A DNA stretch of 64,000 nucleotides from Bog-473 sp963755375 (GCA_963755375.1 CAVWKG010000016.1:1302001-1366000), one strand, 5' to 3'. Shown: positions 54,049-63,032, counted from the first letter of the stretch. Made by a program: numbers and translations. Notes: a model not told the origin generated them from the letters alone.

Positions 54049-54882
54049 TTATGACAATGCGGCCTGGTGGATGTGGGTTGAGTGTAGATCCTCGAATTCG
54101 ATCGGGGTCAGGAAATAGAGGGCGCTATGGCGCCGGGCTGTGTTGTAGAAGTTCTCGATGTAGTCGGCCATGCCGACGGCTAGTTGGAGGTTTGTGCGCC
54201 ATCTTTGTCGATTGAGAAGCTCAATTTGCATGGAGCCCCAGAACGACTCCATCGGGGCGTTGTCGTAGCAGTCACCGACAGTGCCCATGGAGCTGATGAG
54301 GCCCAGGCGCCGCACGTTTTCGGTGAAGGCCCAAGAGGTGTACTGGGATCCGTGGTCCGAGTGGATGACCGTCGAAGAGCGTTGGGGCCGGCTGTCCTTG
54401 GCCTTGTTGACGGCGTCTATGACGAGGGCTGACTCGCAACGTCGGTCGATGGCCCAGCCGACCACCTTGCGGCTGAAGAGGTCGAGCACCACACAGCAGT
54501 AGATCTTTCCTTCGCCTGTCGGGTGCTCGGTGATGTCGGTCAACCACAGCTGGTTGGGCCGACTCGCCACAAACGATCGCTGGACGAGGTCCTCGGCCGT
54601 CGCGATGTTCTTGAGGTTCCTCACCCCTTTCTTCGGTCCGGGCAGCCCCTGGAGGCCCAGCTGGCGCATGATCTTCCAGACCAACTTCTTGTTGACGATG
54701 AGACCCTGCTCGATTTCGAGGGTGGCCCGGATCCGCAACATTCCATAGGTTCCACGGCTTCGGGCGTGGATCTCCGCGATGGCATCGGAGAGGAGTAGGC
54801 GGCGGATCTCGCGGTCAGAGGGATGGCCGAACTTCATCTTGTAATAGGTCGAACGGCCAAGACCTACGAGTTGACAGGCCAC
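54049..54882 (-). CDS. IS3-family transposase orfB (integrase catalytic domain)
   Basis: A 277-residue DDE transposase from GTG 54882. N-terminal GRSTYYKMKFGHPSDREI, then the HTH_21 block IAEIHARSRGTYGMLRI. The rve catalytic core follows: WLTDITEHPTGEGKIYCCVV (first D), VIHSDHGSQYTSWAF (second D) and DNAPMESFWGSMQIELLN (E). The frame is open upstream through LNNLGYSERV and can be joined to orfA by a -1 shift. Intact catalytic residues suggest the element may be active. Confidence 0.92.
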   Translation of the reverse strand: MACQLVGLGRSTYYKMKFGHPSDREIRRLLLSDAIAEIHARSRGTYGMLRIRATLEIEQGLIVNKKLVWKIMRQLGLQGLPGPKKGVRNLKNIATAEDLVQRSFVASRPNQLWLTDITEHPTGEGKIYCCVVLDLFSRKVVGWAIDRRCESALVIDAVNKAKDSRPQRSSTVIHSDHGSQYTSWAFTENVRRLGLISSMGTVGDCYDNAPMESFWGSMQIELLNRQRWRTNLQLAVGMADYIENFYNTARRHSALYFLTPIEFEDLHSTHIHQAALS

Positions 54883-54905
54883 GCGCTCGGAATAACCCAG
54901 GTTGT

Positions 54906-55214
54906 TCAGCGCTCGGACAACCTGGAATTTCCTTTTGGGTCGACCTCGCCCTCCTCAAAGATCGCACTGGCCGCCTTGATCATCTCAACCTCGGCCTCGA
55001 GCTCTTGGATGCGCCGACGGGCCGCGGCCAGTGGATCGGCCTCGAAACTCTTGACCCCGGGTCGCTGACCAGTGTCGATCAACGCTTGGCGGCGCCAGCG
55101 ATAGAGGGTCTCGACAGTGATTCCGAGCTCGTCGGCGAGGTCCTTGATCGCCTCGCCGACGAACATCCGCTCACAGGCTTCACGTCGGACCTCGGGCGGG
55201 TAGTGCCTTGGCAT
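54906..55214 (-). CDS. IS3-family transposase orfA (HTH)
   Basis: A 102-residue protein: RHYPPEVRREACERMFVG, DLADELGITVETLYRWRRQA (helix-turn-helix) and a C-terminal leucine-zipper-like helix (AARRRIQELEAEVEMIKAAS). Its end overlaps the upstream-open orfB frame. A CCAAAAGG heptamer-like slip site at 54933-54936 (minus strand AAAAG) would give an OrfAB fusion by -1 frameshifting, the normal IS3 strategy. Confidence 0.9.
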   Translation of the reverse strand: MPRHYPPEVRREACERMFVGEAIKDLADELGITVETLYRWRRQALIDTGQRPGVKSFEADPLAAARRRIQELEAEVEMIKAASAIFEEGEVDPKGNSRLSER

Positions 55215-55479
55215 ATCTGGCTCCTGCTGGTCAGGGCCAAATTGTCATATACGTGGTCCACTTTTTGGGGTTCAGGTCAGGTTGGGCCCAGGGAAACAGC
55301 CTGCTCAGAATCCGTTCCGAGTTTCGTGCGGATCGTCTGGCGGCCGTGGCGCGCGCTGATTGTCGCCGGAGTCAGCCACCACGCGGGTTGCACCGTCGAC
55401 GCAAAATCGGCTAAACGTTTTACCAATCGTGACTGGTGCCGACAAGTGCCCGACGACGAAGCCGGGTCTCCGATGCCGA

Positions 55480-56516
55480 GTGCAGAGACTCGCCGGTGAT
55501 GGGGCGGGGATCGTGGGTCTGTCTCTCGTAACCGCAATCACCGCAACGCTGGTCCTACCTCCGGGACCCGTCGCGGCCGATCAAGTGTCCGATCTCAAAG
55601 CGCAAGCGGCCCAGATCGCGCAGGATCTCGTGCTGGAGCAGCTCCAGATCGGCACCTACCAACAGCACAATGTGGTCGATATCGCCAAGGTCCACCGCGA
55701 CGGGGCGGAGATCCGATCCAGTGAGGACCAGATCCAAACCGACACCGGTCGGGCGGTACACGATCGCAAGCGGCTTCAATCTGAAGCCCTGTCGGCGTAC
55801 ATCAACTTGGACCCCGAGGTCAACGGGACTGAGGCGCTATTCGTGAACCCGGAGGAAGCGCCTACAAGAGCGGAATACGAGAAAGTTGCAAGTGGTGATA
55901 TCGCCCTTACGATCGCCGCCATTCACACCGACGAGAACGGGTTGCGTGCCGACCGCGCCACGCTCGAGCAACAAGAGGCACAGGACCAAGCGACCACCAA
56001 CCAGGAGGTAACGCTGGCCAACGCTGCTCACCAGACCGAGGTCCAGCTCGCGTCTAAGCAGTCAGAGATCACGGGCGAGCTCGCCGTGGCGGTGGCCCAG
56101 CAGCAGGTGGCCCAGGCCGCGGCCGCGGCCGCAGCCGTCCGGGCAGCACAGGCGAGCGTTGGCGCCGCTGTGGCCACTTCGCGCACGTCACTGCCGCCCG
56201 CCGCCACCTCCACGCCACCACAGGGAAGCGCCGCCAGCACGTCGTCGGGCAACCCGTCGCTGCCTCCCTTCCTCCAATGCGTCCTGCAGACCGAGTCAGG
56301 CGGCAACTACGACGCCGTCTCGCCGGGGGCGCGTACATGGGCGGTTTCCAATTCAGCCAAACGACATGGAACCAAGCGGCCGAGCTGGCCGGCATGTCGC
56401 AGCTCATCAACGTCCCGCCGAACCAGGCGACCTCGGCCGAACAGGACGACCTCGCCATTGCGCTCTACCAGGCCGATGGCGAGCAGCCCTGGAACGACTC
56501 GTGCCGGAAGAGCTGA
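55480..56516 (+). pseudogene. Exported coiled-coil / transglycosylase-like cell-wall hydrolase, one frameshift
   Basis: From about GTG 55480. A hydrophobic export segment (IVGLSLVTAITATLVLP) ends at VAADQ. A long coiled coil follows (DLKAQAAQIAQDLVLEQLQI to SKQSEITGELAVAVAQQQV), then an alanine-rich linker. It ends in a lysozyme-like/Rpf-type domain starting PPFLQCVLQTESGGNYDAVSPG. There, in a GGGGG run at 56325-56329, the match jumps one base to GAYMGGFQFSQTTWNQAAEL and AIALYQADGEQPWNDSC. Adding one G restores a single protein of about 345 residues, probably a peptidoglycan-cleaving resuscitation-type enzyme. The start is uncertain. Confidence 0.8.
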
Positions 56517-56947
56517 TGCAGGACGCCTACTTTGCGTTTCAGCTAGTCGCCGTCGGGAGCACGTGAGCGCAAGATCCGGAAATGTGCGCCCCTGTCGACG
56601 TGGGAATCCGCCCCACCGTCAAATCCTTGAGATTTCTAAAGCTTCGTGCGTCCTTCGTTGCGAGTCCCCCGAAATCATCGGGCTTCAGCGACGACTGGCG
56701 GTGGAGCACTACTGCCTTCCAGCAACGCCTATTCCGAAACCGCCCTGATCCGTGGACTACCCGGATTCGGATCCGTAGGTTCCGGGTTGGAATCCCGACG
56801 GACGCACCGAGAGGCCCACTGCGGCCTGGTCAAAACTCAGATCCACAATCCGCATTCACCGATCGCTGTCTGACCGCGCGAGAACATCGATCGAGGCATC
56901 CGGCGCCTACGATCGGTCTCTTCCTTCCAGGAAAAGGAGTTATCCGC
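56517..56947. other. Gap with a tRNA-like fragment
   Basis: No gene recognised beyond the tRNA-like copy at 56751-56808. The region from about 56880 should hold the promoter of the acidic protein gene. Confidence 0.4.
56751..56808 (+). repeat. tRNA 3'-end-like fragment, copy e
   Basis: GTGGACTACCCGGATTCGGA, then GTAGGTTCCGGGTTGGAATC and CCGACGGACGCACC. It aligns along its whole length with the copies at 24983 and 53953, but the anticodon-loop segment is deleted and the T-loop carries a change (TTGGAAT). Confidence 0.5.
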
Positions 56948-57301
56948 ATGGCACCCGACGACGATTGGTCACCTGACGAACCGCTAGGCACAGAGGTTTT
57001 CGAACAGGGGGACGAGGCGACCGATGACGCCTCAAGGATCAATCCGAATCTGGTTGAAGAAGTCGAGCAAGATCCTTCACTCAATCCCACCCTGCAAGTT
57101 GACGAGCGTGAACTCGAGGAGGCCGGGGCGGAGTTCGATGACACAGAGCGCATGGTCACTCTCGAGGGGGGGATGGATGATCCTGATGGTCTCGGGGAAT
57201 CGACAATTCGCTCGACTAAGCAGCTCGAAGCCGAAGACGGTTGGGGTCTCGACACACCGCTCGTCGGCGAGACTGAAACAAACGATGACCTGGACGAGTA
57301 G
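56948..57301 (+). CDS. Acidic conserved protein of unknown function
   Basis: From ATG 56948 (AGGAAAAGGAGTTATCCGC leader), 117 residues, strongly acidic: DDDWSPDEPLGTEVFEQGDE, NPTLQVDERELEEAGAEFDD and LEGGMDDPDGLGE. It recalls short acidic actinobacterial proteins such as DUF5709, but I am not sure of the family. No membrane or signal segment. The HicA-like gene follows by 46 bases on the same strand. Confidence 0.7.
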   Translation: MAPDDDWSPDEPLGTEVFEQGDEATDDASRINPNLVEEVEQDPSLNPTLQVDERELEEAGAEFDDTERMVTLEGGMDDPDGLGESTIRSTKQLEAEDGWGLDTPLVGETETNDDLDE

Positions 57302-57347
57302 CGTCCAAAACGGCCAGGATGGCTGAGAGAGCAGCAGGGAGAGTGAA

Positions 57348-57611
57348 ATGACGGAACGGCGTCAACTGGACTCGCATCATCAGGCGACACTGGCGAAGAT
57401 CCTGGCTCATCCCGTCAGCCACAACATCCAGTGGCACGATGTTTTGTCACTGCTTGAAAGCGTCGGCACTGTCACAGAGAGCCATGACGGCCGGTATTCC
57501 GTTTCCTTGGGATCTGAGACTCAAACGTTCGATGCTCCGCGGCACCACGACATCGATGAGCAGCAGGTCGTCGACTTGCGGCGCATGCTCACAAGCGCCG
57601 GCATCGTCTAG
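57348..57611 (+). CDS. HicA-like small protein
   Basis: An 87-residue protein, MTERRQLDSHHQATLAKILA, with IQWHDVLSLLESVGTVTESH and DGRYSVSLGSETQTF. The helix-strand-strand order with ESHDGRYSV resembles the dsRBD-like HicA fold, where the histidine is catalytic for mRNA cleavage. No HicB partner follows, and the neighbouring acidic protein is not HicB-like, so a toxin role is doubtful. GGGAGAGTGAA precedes the ATG. Confidence 0.65.
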   Translation: MTERRQLDSHHQATLAKILAHPVSHNIQWHDVLSLLESVGTVTESHDGRYSVSLGSETQTFDAPRHHDIDEQQVVDLRRMLTSAGIV

Positions 57612-57676
57612 ACCGAAACAAGATCTCGTCGCCTTCTTGGCCCCAGCCGTCGCACAGGCCGACGTTCAAACCACCC

Positions 57677-59083
57677 TCACGAGGTCGCAGTTAAGGACGC
57701 CTGTTGTTGCGGGGTCAGATGGACGACATTCTTCGGGTTGCAGTTCCAGATGGACTCGGTGGGCTGGGTGATCGCCTTGTCGTAGGCGAACTTGTTCGGC
57801 TCGGCTTTGAGCAGGGCAAAGCAGGGTGAGGGCTGGGGGTCCGCGTTGGACATGGTCAACTGCGCCACCGGTGCCTCAATGCCTCCGGCATCCCAGTTCT
57901 TTGTGGCGGCGGCGTGGCTGAGCACGCACGACACCGTCAGGTCGGCGCCACAGGCCGAGGCGGACTTCGCCCACAAGAGCCACGACTCCGCACCTTCCTC
58001 GTCGTCGAAGTCGACAGCGTCACCCTTGGCGTACGTGTGCATGACGTTGACGAGCTGCTCGGTCGAGGGGTTCTGCGAGGCCATCTCGAGTGGCCACCAT
58101 GACGTCTCGACGTAGACCGGTGAGAGCGATGGGTTGTCGGCGACTCCCTTGGTGGTCGTGGAGTTGTAGAACTGGACTCCGAGGATAACGAAGGCCGGGT
58201 GGTAGCCGGCGGTGGTCATCGCCTGGAAGTAGGGAACGATGTTGTCGTCCAGGGACGGCCAGAGAGCCTGGACGCCCTTGCTCTGGACTTCTTCGATATA
58301 GGGCGCCCAGTCGGTCACGGAAATCGGTGGCTCCTGGAAGTCGAGCACCTTCCACCCCTGGGCCTCGGCGCCGTACTCGTCCTTGCGCTCGGGCTCGAGG
58401 ACGGAGGGGTCGTTCTCCCCGCCCATACCCCCCATCTTGACCGCCTGGGGGTACTTCTTAGCCAGCGCACCGAACCAACCAGAGGTGATGGTGTTGGTGT
58501 TGCCGCCGCTGGGGTCGACCTGATCCGAGGCGAGTTCAGATGCGTCGGATACGACGTAGCCACTGATCTGGCCCAGCCCGCACTTCTCACGCACCGGGAC
58601 CGAGGGCTGGTCGAGGGCCATGCCACCGCCGACCGCCATGAAGTCGCTCTGACAGGCCTGCTCGGTCACCTGCGCCGCGTTGAACAGGGCGGCGTCGCGG
58701 TTGTCGATGACGATCTTGCGGCCGTTGATACCGCCCGAGGCGTTGCACCAGTCCGCGAAGGCCTGGGCCTGCTGGGGAAACTCCGCCTCCAGGCCGGGCT
58801 CGATCGTATTGGCGGCATCGTTGAACGCGGCGATGTTGATGGTTTTGGCCGCCACTCCGCGCACCGAGGAGGCACCACCCGGACCCGCTTCGCAGATTTT
58901 GCCCACGCCCGGCCACACACCGTTGGTGGGCGCGCTCGGCGCCAGCACGCGGCTGGACGATGTGGCCGCCCCCGTCGCTGTAGACGACAGTGAAACAAAC
59001 ATCGCGGCGAGAATTACGGTCGCCGTTGCCAGGGGCAGCGCCGTCCGTCGCAGGTCAATGAGGCCTTTCGGTAACCCCTTCAT
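57677..59083 (-). CDS. ABC-type amino acid/amide substrate-binding protein
   Basis: From ATG 59083, 468 residues. Signal peptide TALPLATATVILAAMFVSLS, then mature TINIAAFNDAANTIEPGLEA, DWCNASGGINGRKIVIDNRD, and VGGGMALDQPSVPVREKCGL, the Leu/Ile/Val-binding (Peripla_BP_6) type. As with the protein at 31022, no permease or ATPase is adjacent. It is on the same strand as and downstream of the F420 enzyme gene at 59190. Confidence 0.88.
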   Translation of the reverse strand: MKGLPKGLIDLRRTALPLATATVILAAMFVSLSSTATGAATSSSRVLAPSAPTNGVWPGVGKICEAGPGGASSVRGVAAKTINIAAFNDAANTIEPGLEAEFPQQAQAFADWCNASGGINGRKIVIDNRDAALFNAAQVTEQACQSDFMAVGGGMALDQPSVPVREKCGLGQISGYVVSDASELASDQVDPSGGNTNTITSGWFGALAKKYPQAVKMGGMGGENDPSVLEPERKDEYGAEAQGWKVLDFQEPPISVTDWAPYIEEVQSKGVQALWPSLDDNIVPYFQAMTTAGYHPAFVILGVQFYNSTTTKGVADNPSLSPVYVETSWWPLEMASQNPSTEQLVNVMHTYAKGDAVDFDDEEGAESWLLWAKSASACGADLTVSCVLSHAAATKNWDAGGIEAPVAQLTMSNADPQPSPCFALLKAEPNKFAYDKAITQPTESIWNCNPKNVVHLTPQQQASLTATS

Positions 59084-59189
59084 ATCCACCCCCGAGTGTC
59101 TTGTGGTTGGGACATTCAATCAGGAGTTCGGCCCCAGTGGGAGTCGGCTCGAAATCAGGGGAATCAGGGGCCAAGACCGCACGCCGTCG

Positions 59190-60209
59190 TCACTCACGAT
59201 GATGCCCCCTCACCGCATCGACGAACTCTGCAATGACTTCGTCCGTTATGGGATAGAACGGGAAGTAAGCGCAGATTCGATCGCAATCTGGGAACCGTTT
59301 TGCGATCTCCTCAGCGCATTGGGTGGGAGTTCCGTGGACGGCAAGGGTTCCGAGCATGTCGTCGTCGATGAGATCTGACATTTCCATCCATTGTCCTCTC
59401 TTCGACAGTGCGTTGAGTTCGGGCTGTAATTCTCCCCATCCCTCGACATCGAGGACCGGTCTGTACGCAGGCGTTGATCCGTAGAACGCCAGCAGGTTGC
59501 GTACTCCCATGGCCGCTTCCAGTTCCTGGTCGTTCCGACCCACACCGACGATCACCTCGGCCGTCAGCTCGATGTCTCTTCGACTTCGACCCGCTGCAAC
59601 CAGCCCCGCGTCGATCGCTGGTCTCGTCCGCTCTCGCATATGGCGCTCGGAATTGAAGGGCATCACGAGAATCCCGTCTGCCACCTCGGCCGCCATCTGG
59701 TTCATTCTGGGACCCAGCGCGCCGACGAGGACCTTCGGCACACCGAACGGGTTCGGCCCAGGATTGAATGCCGGGGTCATCAACGTGTGCGTGGTGTACT
59801 CGCCCCGAAAGTCGAGCCGGCAGCCTTCTTGCCAACTCCGGAGGATGGCCTTGGTGGCCAGAACCCACTCTCGCATTTGTGGGACCGGTTTGTCCCAGGA
59901 CGCTCCGAAGCGCTTCTCGACGTGGGCCCGGACCTGTGATCCCAAGCCGAGCCGGAAGCGCCCACCGGAAAGCAGGTGGAGGTCGTGGGCGGCATGTGCC
60001 AGATGCATGGGACTCCGCGGATAGGCGATCGCCACGTTTGTCATCAGATCGAGTGAGCAGACCGGTGCCGCGGCAACCAGGGGAAAGAAAACGTCGTGGG
60101 CATTCTCGAAACTGAAGACGCCGTCGACGCCCGTACGCTCCAACTCCGATGCCCGCCGAGCCGCATCAATCACCGAATTCGCGAGCATGACATCAATCTT
60201 TACCGCCAC
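59190..60209 (-). CDS. F420-dependent LLM oxidoreductase (TIGR03617-like)
   Basis: A 339-residue luciferase-like protein: KIDVMLANSVIDAARRASEL, ERTGVDGVFSFENAHDVFFP, GGRFRLGLGSQVRAHVEKRF and FGVPKVLVGALGPRMNQMAAEVADG. The LGLGSQV and KRFG blocks are those I associate with TIGR03617 F420 enzymes. Substrate unknown. The adjacent substrate-binding protein may supply or sense a related compound. Confidence 0.9.
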   Translation of the reverse strand: MAVKIDVMLANSVIDAARRASELERTGVDGVFSFENAHDVFFPLVAAAPVCSLDLMTNVAIAYPRSPMHLAHAAHDLHLLSGGRFRLGLGSQVRAHVEKRFGASWDKPVPQMREWVLATKAILRSWQEGCRLDFRGEYTTHTLMTPAFNPGPNPFGVPKVLVGALGPRMNQMAAEVADGILVMPFNSERHMRERTRPAIDAGLVAAGRSRRDIELTAEVIVGVGRNDQELEAAMGVRNLLAFYGSTPAYRPVLDVEGWGELQPELNALSKRGQWMEMSDLIDDDMLGTLAVHGTPTQCAEEIAKRFPDCDRICAYFPFYPITDEVIAEFVDAVRGHHRE

Positions 60210-60518
60210 GGTCGATGATCATCCTCCTCTCTCCGATGCTCCCTGACCCGCGCCTCTCGCGAGGGCGCCGGATCGAGGGGGAATGTATCCCCGCGCGCAT
60301 ACGCCGTAACTGGTCAGTTCCGGCCTTGCGCGATCCTCGCGTCGTTGTCATGTGTGCGACGACTCTCCGGCCTCGGACCAGCTGCCGATGAGGTATCCCC
60401 GATATGCCGCTGGGTCACGCCTTGTCCCGCCGATCAGAGACACCCGTTGCCTTTCACTTCATCGCTTAACGAGCGGCAAGTACCCTGTCCGGCATTCGGA
60501 ATACGACGCAGTTCGGCC
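60210..60518. other. Gap with no recognised gene
   Basis: Promoter side of the F420 enzyme gene; nothing else recognised. Confidence 0.35.
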
Positions 60519-60761
60519 TCACGGGGCCATACCGCTATCGACCCAACGTTGAAAGACTTGCACTCGCTCGGGCGGCCACGCGCCGTCGCACGGCATGGAG
60601 CCATTCTTCACCCGTTCCAAGATGTCGGAAGCGTGAGCGCGAACGTCGTCGAAGGACCAAAGATCAAATGCTCGTTCCATAGACTCCCGGTCATGCTGTC
60701 TGAAGAGCGGCTTGATGTCCGTTGCGAAGCTCAAGCGGTCGTCGTTCGAAGGAGACTCCAC
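60519..60761 (-). CDS. Conserved small protein with cytochrome-like FATDIKPLF motif
   Basis: An 80-residue protein from GTG 60761: SFATDIKPLFRQHDRESMER, FDLWSFDDVRAHASDILERV, GSMPCDGAWPPERVQVFQRW and VDSGMAP. I recognise this as a conserved short actinobacterial/proteobacterial family similar to the start of planctomycete-type cytochrome domains, but the CxxCH heme motif is absent (a single cysteine in MPCDG). Function unknown. Confidence 0.75.
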   Translation of the reverse strand: MESPSNDDRLSFATDIKPLFRQHDRESMERAFDLWSFDDVRAHASDILERVKNGSMPCDGAWPPERVQVFQRWVDSGMAP

Positions 60762-60954
60762 TCGTCATAATTTAGCCCTTCGGACCGCACTCGGTGGCGG
60801 ATTAGGCGACTGATGAAAGGTTCCTGTACAGGGGTTGCCAATGATGTTGTTGCACCAGGGTCACCAAGCGTGGACCGCTCTGTCGACGCATCCGCGGACT
60901 CGCCGAGGTGGGACCTCCCAGTGCTCACTGCTCGCGCGAGCATCAATCGTCGGC

Positions 60955-61407
60955 TCACACCATCCATTCCCCATTACGCATGACGGTGCGACCCGCCAGA
61001 TCCTCGCCTTCGCTCCAGACCTGGATGCGCTCTGGTCCGAGCACCAGGTAAACGTAGTTGGCCGAATCTGTCCGGGCGTCCCAGCCCGCCTGGGCTGCGT
61101 ACCCCTCGGCCAGCGACGCCGGGGCCTCGGAGGCCGGGATGACCTCAACCAGGACGGCGTCAATCATGACGACATCTCGAGTCTCGCCCAAAGCGAGACG
61201 GGCCCTCGGGTTGGCGGTCATGTTGGACACCGTGCGTGACCTCGGCCCGGTCGCCAGCACGACCTGACTGCCATTCCAGGTGTGAGTTACCGGTACAAGG
61301 TGGATGTCCCCGGCCGGCGAAGCGGATCCCACCCAAACGTTGGCCTCGACGGCCACCAGTTTCAAGAGGGCGTCGGCCTTACGTTCCTCGGGCGAGCGTG
61401 CCGCCAT
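60955..61407 (-). CDS. PPOX-class F420-dependent oxidoreductase (TIGR03668-like)
   Basis: From ATG 61407, 150 residues; the frame is open to 61467. A flavin-reductase-like split barrel: VGSASPAGDIHLVPVTHTWN, SRTVSNMTANPRARLALGET, VVMIDAVLVEVIPASEAP and YVYLVLGPERIQVWSEGEDL with the final RTVMRNGEW. This matches TIGR03668, split-barrel enzymes that bind F420. It would reduce an unknown substrate. Single gene. Confidence 0.88.
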   Translation of the reverse strand: MAARSPEERKADALLKLVAVEANVWVGSASPAGDIHLVPVTHTWNGSQVVLATGPRSRTVSNMTANPRARLALGETRDVVMIDAVLVEVIPASEAPASLAEGYAAQAGWDARTDSANYVYLVLGPERIQVWSEGEDLAGRTVMRNGEWMV

Positions 61408-61624
61408 CTCCCAAGCATGGCACCGCCGCGCACCCGGTGCCATGGAAGTTGCGGCGAGTCTTTCCAACGAGAGAACGACCTGGCGCTGTGGTACTGATCA
61501 CATGTGCTCCGTCCCGATGTTGGGGGCATCCGCCCACTCTGGACATGGCGTCGCATTGCCGCTGTCCCGGCGTGTCGGGGCGTCTTCGATTGCACTCGGC
61601 GCAGACCTCTGAGATTCTGGACAC

Positions 61625-61849
61625 ATGGCACAGGATCTCGGCGGTGCCTTGGCTGGCAGTGCGGTGTTCAATCGTGGTCCGATGGACGGACAAGAGCATC
61701 CAACCGAGGGTGACACGGCTGAGCTCTGCGTTGTGATGACCGATGGACAGCAGCATCGCTATCGGCGCAGCGAAGACATGCAACCGTTGCCCGATGGTCG
61801 TATGGCCGTGGTCTTCGATTGGGCAGGTCGCTACTACGACCCAAAGTAG
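61625..61849 (+). CDS. Small conserved protein
   Basis: Up to 74 residues from ATG 61625; an inner ATG at 61682 would give 55 residues (MDGQEHPTEGDTAELCVVMT). The C-terminus RMAVVFDWAGRYYDPK is rich in conserved-looking aromatic residues. No family is assigned. The GC content and codon use look coding, and the next gene converges on it. Confidence 0.5.
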   Translation: MAQDLGGALAGSAVFNRGPMDGQEHPTEGDTAELCVVMTDGQQHRYRRSEDMQPLPDGRMAVVFDWAGRYYDPK

Positions 61850-61919
61850 AGAAGAATGCCACAACCCGTCCGCTGTCCCAGCAATCCGTGGTCGCTGTGC
61901 GCTCATCAAGTACGTCCGT

Positions 61920-63032
61920 CTACGGAGCCACCGCCCCCGCTCGAGCGGAACCAACCAGGGCGGGTGACGTCCCGTTCGCAGTGTATCGATCCTTGCGTCG
62001 CAAGAAAGGCGTCTCTACCCACCGGAACGAAACCGCCGCCAGCAGTATGGAGGCGCCGATGCATGCAGTTACCACGCCGAGATAGTGGAAGCCCTGGAGG
62101 TGGCGCCCCGCCACAAAGGCAACCGCAAGGGGATAGTGGTACAGGTAGATCCCATAGGAGCGGCGCCCTATCCATCGCATGGGTCTCCACGCAAAAACGC
62201 CCACAAGCCTCCCGGTGGGAACCAAGACCAGACTGGCGATGAGAACGACCGCCGCCGCTGTCGCCGGGAGGACGGTCAGATCAACTTGTCCGAAGCACGC
62301 GAGGTACACGATGAGCATCGCTGCGACGGCGCCCGCGGCCCGCAGCGATCCCTTCGACCGACCTTCACACGCTGTGGTCCGGTCGGCGCGGCATACCCAG
62401 AGTGCGAGGGCGGACCCGGCCAAGAGACCAAACGCATGGGTGTCCGTGCCGAAGATGTCGCGTGCGGGCCCCCAGCGGTTGAGGGCGATCCTGAAGTACA
62501 GAGCGTCCGCCACCGCGAATGCCCCGACGATCTGAGCAGCGCGGCGACGATTCGCAGTCCGGCACAGCCAGGCGACGCCCACCAATGGCCAGATGAGGTA
62601 GAACTGCTCTTCGACCGCCAAGGACCACGTCTGCGCGAGGAGCCCTCCTGCGTGGGGCGGTCCGAACACCATCCCCCAGTTCCCAACATATCCAAGCACA
62701 TAGGGAAGCCCGGCGACGGTCGAGTGCCGCAGGGCGGGCGTGGTAGCCAGCGACACTGCCAGCGCGAGAGCAATGGCACACCCAAGGGCCGGAAAGAGAC
62801 GAAAGGCACGCCGTCTCCAAAAGCTCATCAATGACACACGATTCGTGCGGTCGCGTTCTCTAAGCAACAGCGAGGTGATGAGAAACCCTGAGAGGACGAA
62901 GAAGACGTCCACTCCGATTTGGCCCTGAGTCGCGTGAAGTCCGAAGTGAGTTGCCATGACCAGGGCGACGGCCATCGTCCGAACACCGTCGAGGCTGTTC
63001 CAGCGCGATGTGCTGGCGGATACGTCCCCCAT
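61920..63032 (-). CDS. Acyltransferase 3 family membrane protein (OafA/YrhL type)
   Basis: A 370-residue protein with about ten membrane helices. It starts RWNSLDGVRTMAVALVMATH (catalytic-type H), GVDVFFVLSGFLITSLLLRE and FWRRRAFRLFPAL, then TWSLAVEEQFYLIWPL and SYGIYLYHYPLAV, all classic acyltransferase-3 motifs. It O-acylates a cell-envelope glycan or lipid at the membrane. GGAGGAGG precedes the ATG at 63032. No SGNH domain follows. Confidence 0.93.
   Translation of the reverse strand: MGDVSASTSRWNSLDGVRTMAVALVMATHFGLHATQGQIGVDVFFVLSGFLITSLLLRERDRTNRVSLMSFWRRRAFRLFPALGCAIALALAVSLATTPALRHSTVAGLPYVLGYVGNWGMVFGPPHAGGLLAQTWSLAVEEQFYLIWPLVGVAWLCRTANRRRAAQIVGAFAVADALYFRIALNRWGPARDIFGTDTHAFGLLAGSALALWVCRADRTTACEGRSKGSLRAAGAVAAMLIVYLACFGQVDLTVLPATAAAVVLIASLVLVPTGRLVGVFAWRPMRWIGRRSYGIYLYHYPLAVAFVAGRHLQGFHYLGVVTACIGASILLAAVSFRWVETPFLRRKDRYTANGTSPALVGSARAGAVAP

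Larger units (their letters stand above)
54026..55274 (-). mobile_element. IS3-family insertion sequence
   Basis: About 1.25 kb with imperfect terminal inverted repeats: left TGACCCCATTCGGTGGACC, right (reverse complement) TGAACCCCAAAAAGTGGACC, both continuing into similar TATGACAAT and GGCC. It encodes orfA and orfB. GGTTGGGC occurs at 54017-54024 and 55280-55287, just outside the ends, and may be a target duplication or chance. The end positions are uncertain by a few bases. Confidence 0.85.

Noticed and set aside
57348..57611. A HicAB toxin-antitoxin system
   Set aside because: Only the HicA-like half is present; neither neighbour resembles HicB.
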